A program made the translations under genes and the position numbers. Source: Callipepla californica brunnescens (taxonomy: Eukaryota > Chordata > Aves > Galliformes > Odontophoridae). Taken from it: a DNA stretch of 64,000 nucleotides. Location of the stretch: assembly GCA_023055505.1 (NCBI GenBank), contig JALIRH010000148.1:310001-374000 (forward strand). The letters are read 5' to 3'. A model generated the notes under the pieces. The model did no database searches and had not been told where the DNA came from. It saw only the letters and a program-made list of their open reading frames with translations. Positions 60,135 through 64,000 of this stretch are shown here, in pieces; position 1 is the first letter of the stretch, and each line of letters starts with the position of its first letter.

Positions 60135-60231
60135 CGCACAGGTTAAGCTGTTTGTGACAGGACTCTTCAGTTTAAGCCAGGATATCCCTGCCTTCAGGGA
60201 ACACCTACGGGATTTCCTGCTCCAAATCAAG
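60135..60231 (+). pseudogene. XPO1: XPO1 copy, last recognisable exon
   Basis: Acceptor TTACTGTTAG, donor GTATCT. Reads AQVKLFVTGLFSLSQDIPAF and ends REHLRDFLLQIK. The parent's final coding exon (starting EFAGEDTSDLF) is not found in the following 3.7 kb, so the duplicated block probably ends soon after. Confidence 0.92.
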
Positions 60232-62144
60232 GTATCTTTGGCACGGGTCCTTAAAAGAAGTGCAGAACTATTTAGTGTTTAAAAGTAATTGGACAGCTCT
60301 AATTTATAGCGTGTGATCAAAAAATGAGTACTGCGGTTTTCTTTTTGTACAGCCGCTTTTTTGTCACAGCAGAAAACAGTGCTTGGATGTTTGTTGAGCA
60401 AAACGATGCCGATCTGTAAATTAAAATGTCACCGAGTGGCCCTTTTTCTCATGTGTTTTTTGTATAAGAAATGCTCTGTGAAATATCCTGCCGTTGTTTC
60501 AGCTTTTGTTGGTCATCTTTATGCAGGTTTGCATGAATTGAAAATTAATGCATTTTCAATTGGGTTTTTATTTCATGCCCGTTTTTGTGGCTGAGGGGAA
60601 AAGAGGCAAAACATAAATTGCAAAGGACTGTATTGCTAAGCGATACCATTTCCTGCAAGGGTATCCATTTTTAATTTGGGATCATCTTCTTTCTAGCCTG
60701 CCCTGCAGTCTAGGAGAGAAAGTAATGACTACAACAGTTTGAGAAGCAGAGGATGATAGTGCTGCAATTTTTCGGTCAGTTAGCAGCTCTTTGGACTTGA
60801 GTGGGTAAAGGCTGGGCTTACATGGATTTGCAAGCTGCATGGCAAGTTTGCAGCAAGGTCATGTGCGTATCATCCCATCTAAAGAGGATGGGAACACAGA
60901 ACAGTTAGTTGTTTTTACACAGTTCTTTTGCTTTTGTGTGTGTGCTGTCGCTTTGTCAACAGCAGCTTTTAGTTTTCCTCAGTGAGGAGCGTTGCTCATT
61001 TGTGAGCCTTCATTAACTGGAAGTGAAATGGTTAAAATATTTATCCTGTTAGAATAGGCTGCGTCTTTTAACAACTCATAAAATAAAAATAAAATAAAAT
61101 AAACCCTCTGGCTTTGGAGATGACTTTTTCTGACTTACATTGTCTGCCATGCAGCAGTGCTTAAAGAACACTGCTTGAAAGCAAAATAAACTTGGTTGAC
61201 ATTTATTTTTCTTTCTTTGGCTTATTCTTTTATTGCATGGAAATGCTGTGGTTGCCGTGGTCGTATTAAAGGTTTGTATCCTGAAGGGGTAGGAAGTGTT
61301 CCTTGAGGTGTAGGATAACATCGCTTCTGATTTCTCCTGCTCTCAAGGACTCTGGATATGCTTGAAAGCTCACATGAAATAAGTTGGGTTCTGTTTGAAA
61401 GCGTAGTAGCTGTTTTGAGTTAACACCATGACTAAAAAATACTCCATACTGCGTTGCTATGACATGCCACTGATAAGGTCCTCTTGCTCTCAGTGTGTGT
61501 ACTCTTTGTGTTTCTTCCAAGGAGTTACTGAACTGCATCTTGACTACAAATCGATACCAGTGCATATTAATAACACGTATAGACCAGATGTGCAGTTGTT
61601 TTTTCTACCTCAGGTTTTGTAGCTAAAGGATTTTCACGGATGTATGAAGTACAGATGAAACCTTAAGTGTGAACACTAAGGTGCTGTGTAGTCTTGGCTT
61701 CCCTGTGCTCGCAGCATGCCTGCAGAGACACTGCGTTGTGGAAACGGCAGCACGCTGTCCTTGCTGCCTTAAGAACAGAAAGCTGAGTGCTGGCTGTAAG
61801 CAGGAGCTCAGGGAAACCAATGGCAGTGGCATCTGGGGGCTGCAGATGTGACAGCCCTCCATGAAGCACTGTGTGCTGCAGTGTGATCAATCTTTTGTAA
61901 TTCTGGGGCTGTAACGCAGCATTCCAGTCAGGGGGCAAACTCTGTTCTTAGTGATGTAGCTGCACATCTGGTGGACGTGTTCTATCACAAACATCAGTAT
62001 CCTCCCCTCAAGTGATTCAGCGTCCGATTGAATTTAAGTCAGCAGACGCTCCCCGGCACACCCAGCGCTGTTTGCTTATTGCTTTCCACATTTTGATTGT
62101 AATAAAATATTGGAAAAATCTGATTGGATTCCGGGCATTTTTGA
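60232..62144. other. No gene recognised
   Basis: AT-rich sequence, possibly the tail of the duplicated XPO1 block followed by SHB intron. An AAAATAAAAT-type run lies at about 61078-61102. Confidence 0.5.
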
Positions 62145-62345
62145 CACCTCTAACGCTAGCCCCTCTAACTCTGGCCCCTCTAACCATGGCTGCTCAAACC
62201 CTAGTCCCTCTAATCCTGGCCCCTCAAACCCGAGCCCCTTTAACCCAGGCCCCTCTAACCCTAGCTGCTCTATCCGTAGCCCTCTAACCCTAGCCCCTGA
62301 AACCCAAGAGCTAGACCTAGCCCGAGCCCCTCTACCCTAGCCCTA
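62145..62345. repeat. Telomere-like degenerate repeat block
   Basis: About 13 imperfect units of roughly 15 bp around CCCTCTAACCCTAGC, containing CTAACCC cores. It resembles degenerate interstitial telomeric (CCCTAA) sequence expanded as a short minisatellite. Confidence 0.8.
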
Positions 62346-64000
62346 GCCCCTAGTGATAAAAATCACTGCCACACGGCCAAACCAAACCCAGCACACCACC
62401 AGCACTCCGTGGCTTTCATCTTTTCCCTCCCCACGCTGTTTTCTTTGCCTTCCCAAAGCAGTACCAAGGATTACCTCCTCGTCCCTACAGCTCTTTCTTC
62501 CCCCAGGAGTTGCAGACCCTGTGGTTCTGCTGCTGGAGAGCAACTTTTGTTACCCACTGCGTGTTTCAGGATCCTTTCCCCTTGTTACTTGTTTCCCCCA
62601 GTTGTTAGCACATCTTCACAGCCAGCTAGCAAGGACAGCTTCTCAAACACATCCCTGTTCATTGCTTTGCTCTTGTTTTTAAACATGCACACACCACTTG
62701 CTGCCTCCTCTGCACAGGTTTCCTTCTCTGTGGTCACACACCAGGGTAAGAAACAAGGTGCAGATCCCTTTTTCCATGACACTGACAGGAAACAAGATGA
62801 CTGTAGAAGAAAAAATACTTGAAGAAACACTTTTGCAGTCATACAGGAAAGAAAATCCAAAGGCAACACAAATCCCAGCCATGTTTTGAAGATGTGACCA
62901 AGGCATCGTGCCTCAGCACAAAGTGCAGGCTGTACTCTCACAGCTTTCAGCTGTGGACCCAGCACACAGAGATGCTAAAAGCAAACATGGAGAGCGTCGC
63001 TCTGCATTACAGCTTTACAGGTAACATTCTGTAAGCAGAGAAATGCAAATCCCAATTCATCTCTTTCAGCGCAGGAACCATCTCAGACACACAGCACCCT
63101 GCAACCTCCAGGTGAGCGACAGCAGCCAAGGAGGACTTTGGGCTCTGCAGGGTCCCAGTGTGGAGCATTACACACAGGAACAGCTGGGAAGAAAGATGAT
63201 GGCAGAGGTACAGAGCTACCCATCATCCGTAGGCACAGTGGCTCAGCACGTTTCTCAGCATAACGCAGGATCTGAGAGCCACGCGGAAAATGCAGCCGCA
63301 CTCTGCTTTCCTCTTCTGTCCCATTCCTTCTGCCCCCGTCAGAGGGGAGGAACGAGCCGCGCTCCCACAGCTCCCTCGCGCAGCCCCGCACCCCTCAGGT
63401 TGGAGCTGTCAGATGGGAAAGCAGCATGGGAAAACCAGTTCTTGCCTGATTGTAAAGCAAAAAGAAAGATAAACTGTGGCCTCTCCTTTTTCCTTCCTCC
63501 TCCCCTCCCTTTCTCTCACCTTCCCCTTCCCTCTCTTTCCAGCATGGGTGCGAGTGCTGCAGCTCTGCAACCATGTCAGCCGTTCCTGGCCTGCAGCTCT
63601 GGGGAAGGAAGCTCTAGGTCATCCCACAAATAACACGCAGCTTCCACACTGCCACGAGGACTTTCCCTGCTGAAGGTCTCCTTCTGCAGCTGGCAAAAAG
63701 CTTACGGCCTGGAGCTGGAACTGTAGCACTTACTCTTGACAAGGTGTCCTTCATGAAGTTAGGCTGTTGGGAGAAAGAGTGTAGTTTGGGCTGGTCTGTG
63801 TGCAGACAAGGGGATTCATTGTCCACTGATGAAAAGCCGGAATGAATAATAATAATAAAAAAGAATAAACAACACAGTAGCATGCAAGAATTCAGATAAA
63901 AACTGTTTATTCAGAGAAAAACCTGTAATGGTAATGAGAGCATATAATATAATACACATACACACACACTGTATAAAACAAGGGGCAGGCAGATGGAGGC
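62346..64000. other. No gene recognised
   Basis: A pyrimidine-rich tract lies at about 63480-63540 and an AT-rich stretch with a short CA run near 63950-63970. No exon could be assigned. Confidence 0.5.

Larger units (their letters stand above)
48922..60231 (+). pseudogene. XPO1: Partial, intron-containing XPO1 (exportin-1/CRM1) duplicate
   Basis: XPO1 is the nuclear export receptor that binds leucine-rich export signals together with RanGTP. Fourteen segments on the plus strand reproduce XPO1 coding exons in order, each with an acceptor, the family's exon length or near it, and a GT donor. They are at 48922, 49062, 49279, 50967, 53458, 54737, 55008, 55969, 56428, 57964, 58459, 59662, 59897 and 60135, plus a remnant at 59492. 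Recognisable stretches include MCNDFSQIFQLCQFVM, ASPLLSGSQHFDVPPRR and [12 protein letters not shown]. Retained introns mean a DNA-level duplication, not a processed copy. It lacks the first ~197 residues, ~107 residues between 53655 and 54737, most of the exon at 59492, and the last exon. A TGA (53473), a 14-bp duplication (55033-55059) and altered residues in a protein normally almost invariant in vertebrates show that it is not a functional exportin. The Cys that leptomycin targets in XPO1 is still present ([10 protein letters not shown]). Confidence 0.93.

Noticed and set aside
62012..62340. ORFs with repeated APLTLAPLT or NPSPSNPGPSN
   Set aside because: Translations of the 15-bp telomere-like block.
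1..64000. CRISPR arrays, bacterial operons, tRNA or rRNA genes
   Set aside because: The sequence is a vertebrate genome with CR1 LINEs, an ERV and spliced exons. The regular repeats at the left edge have no spacers, and I saw no tRNA or rRNA gene.

Overview
The window looks like bird genomic DNA, most likely from a galliform such as chicken. It contains many CR1 LINE fragments, an ERV-L type endogenous retrovirus with a lysine-tRNA primer site, and the GC-rich first coding exon of SHB. Human SHB lies on 9p, and much of human chromosome 9 corresponds to the avian Z, so a Z-linked location is plausible. That is inference.

Positions 1-5210 are one uninterrupted minisatellite of about 18 bp per unit (core GGGGCCATAGGRATCAAT). 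Because 18 is a multiple of 3, it fakes long open frames on both strands. It ends exactly where an ERV-L provirus starts (5211-12300). The provirus has two LTRs, a tRNA-Lys-like primer binding site, a hydrophobic leader ORF, a coiled-coil gag, protease, RT, RNase H, integrase and a polypurine tract. It has no env and carries several stops and frameshifts.

Positions 12.3-24.2 kb are gene-poor, with a CR1 nested inside another CR1. Positions 24.2-25.4 kb form a CpG-rich promoter with SHB exon 1 (24662-25219, + strand) and a clean splice donor. The next SHB exon is not visible, so everything after 25220 may be SHB intron 1. That stretch holds several CR1 copies and a minus-strand solo LTR of the same ERV family (33.6-34.07 kb).

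The least expected content is at 46.6-60.2 kb. Two arrays of a second minisatellite (about 11-bp unit, GACCCATAGRG) flank a short GC-rich island with five CCAAT boxes and one unassigned exon-like segment. Downstream, 48922-60231 contains about 14 exons of XPO1 (exportin-1/CRM1) in correct order, with introns and mostly intact splice sites. The copy lacks the N-terminal part, about 107 central residues and the last exon. It carries an in-frame stop, a 14-bp frameshifting duplication and other damage. It is therefore an unprocessed, partial XPO1 duplicate on the same strand as SHB. The rest, to 64 kb, holds no gene I can recognise, apart from a short telomere-like repeat block at 62.15-62.34 kb.
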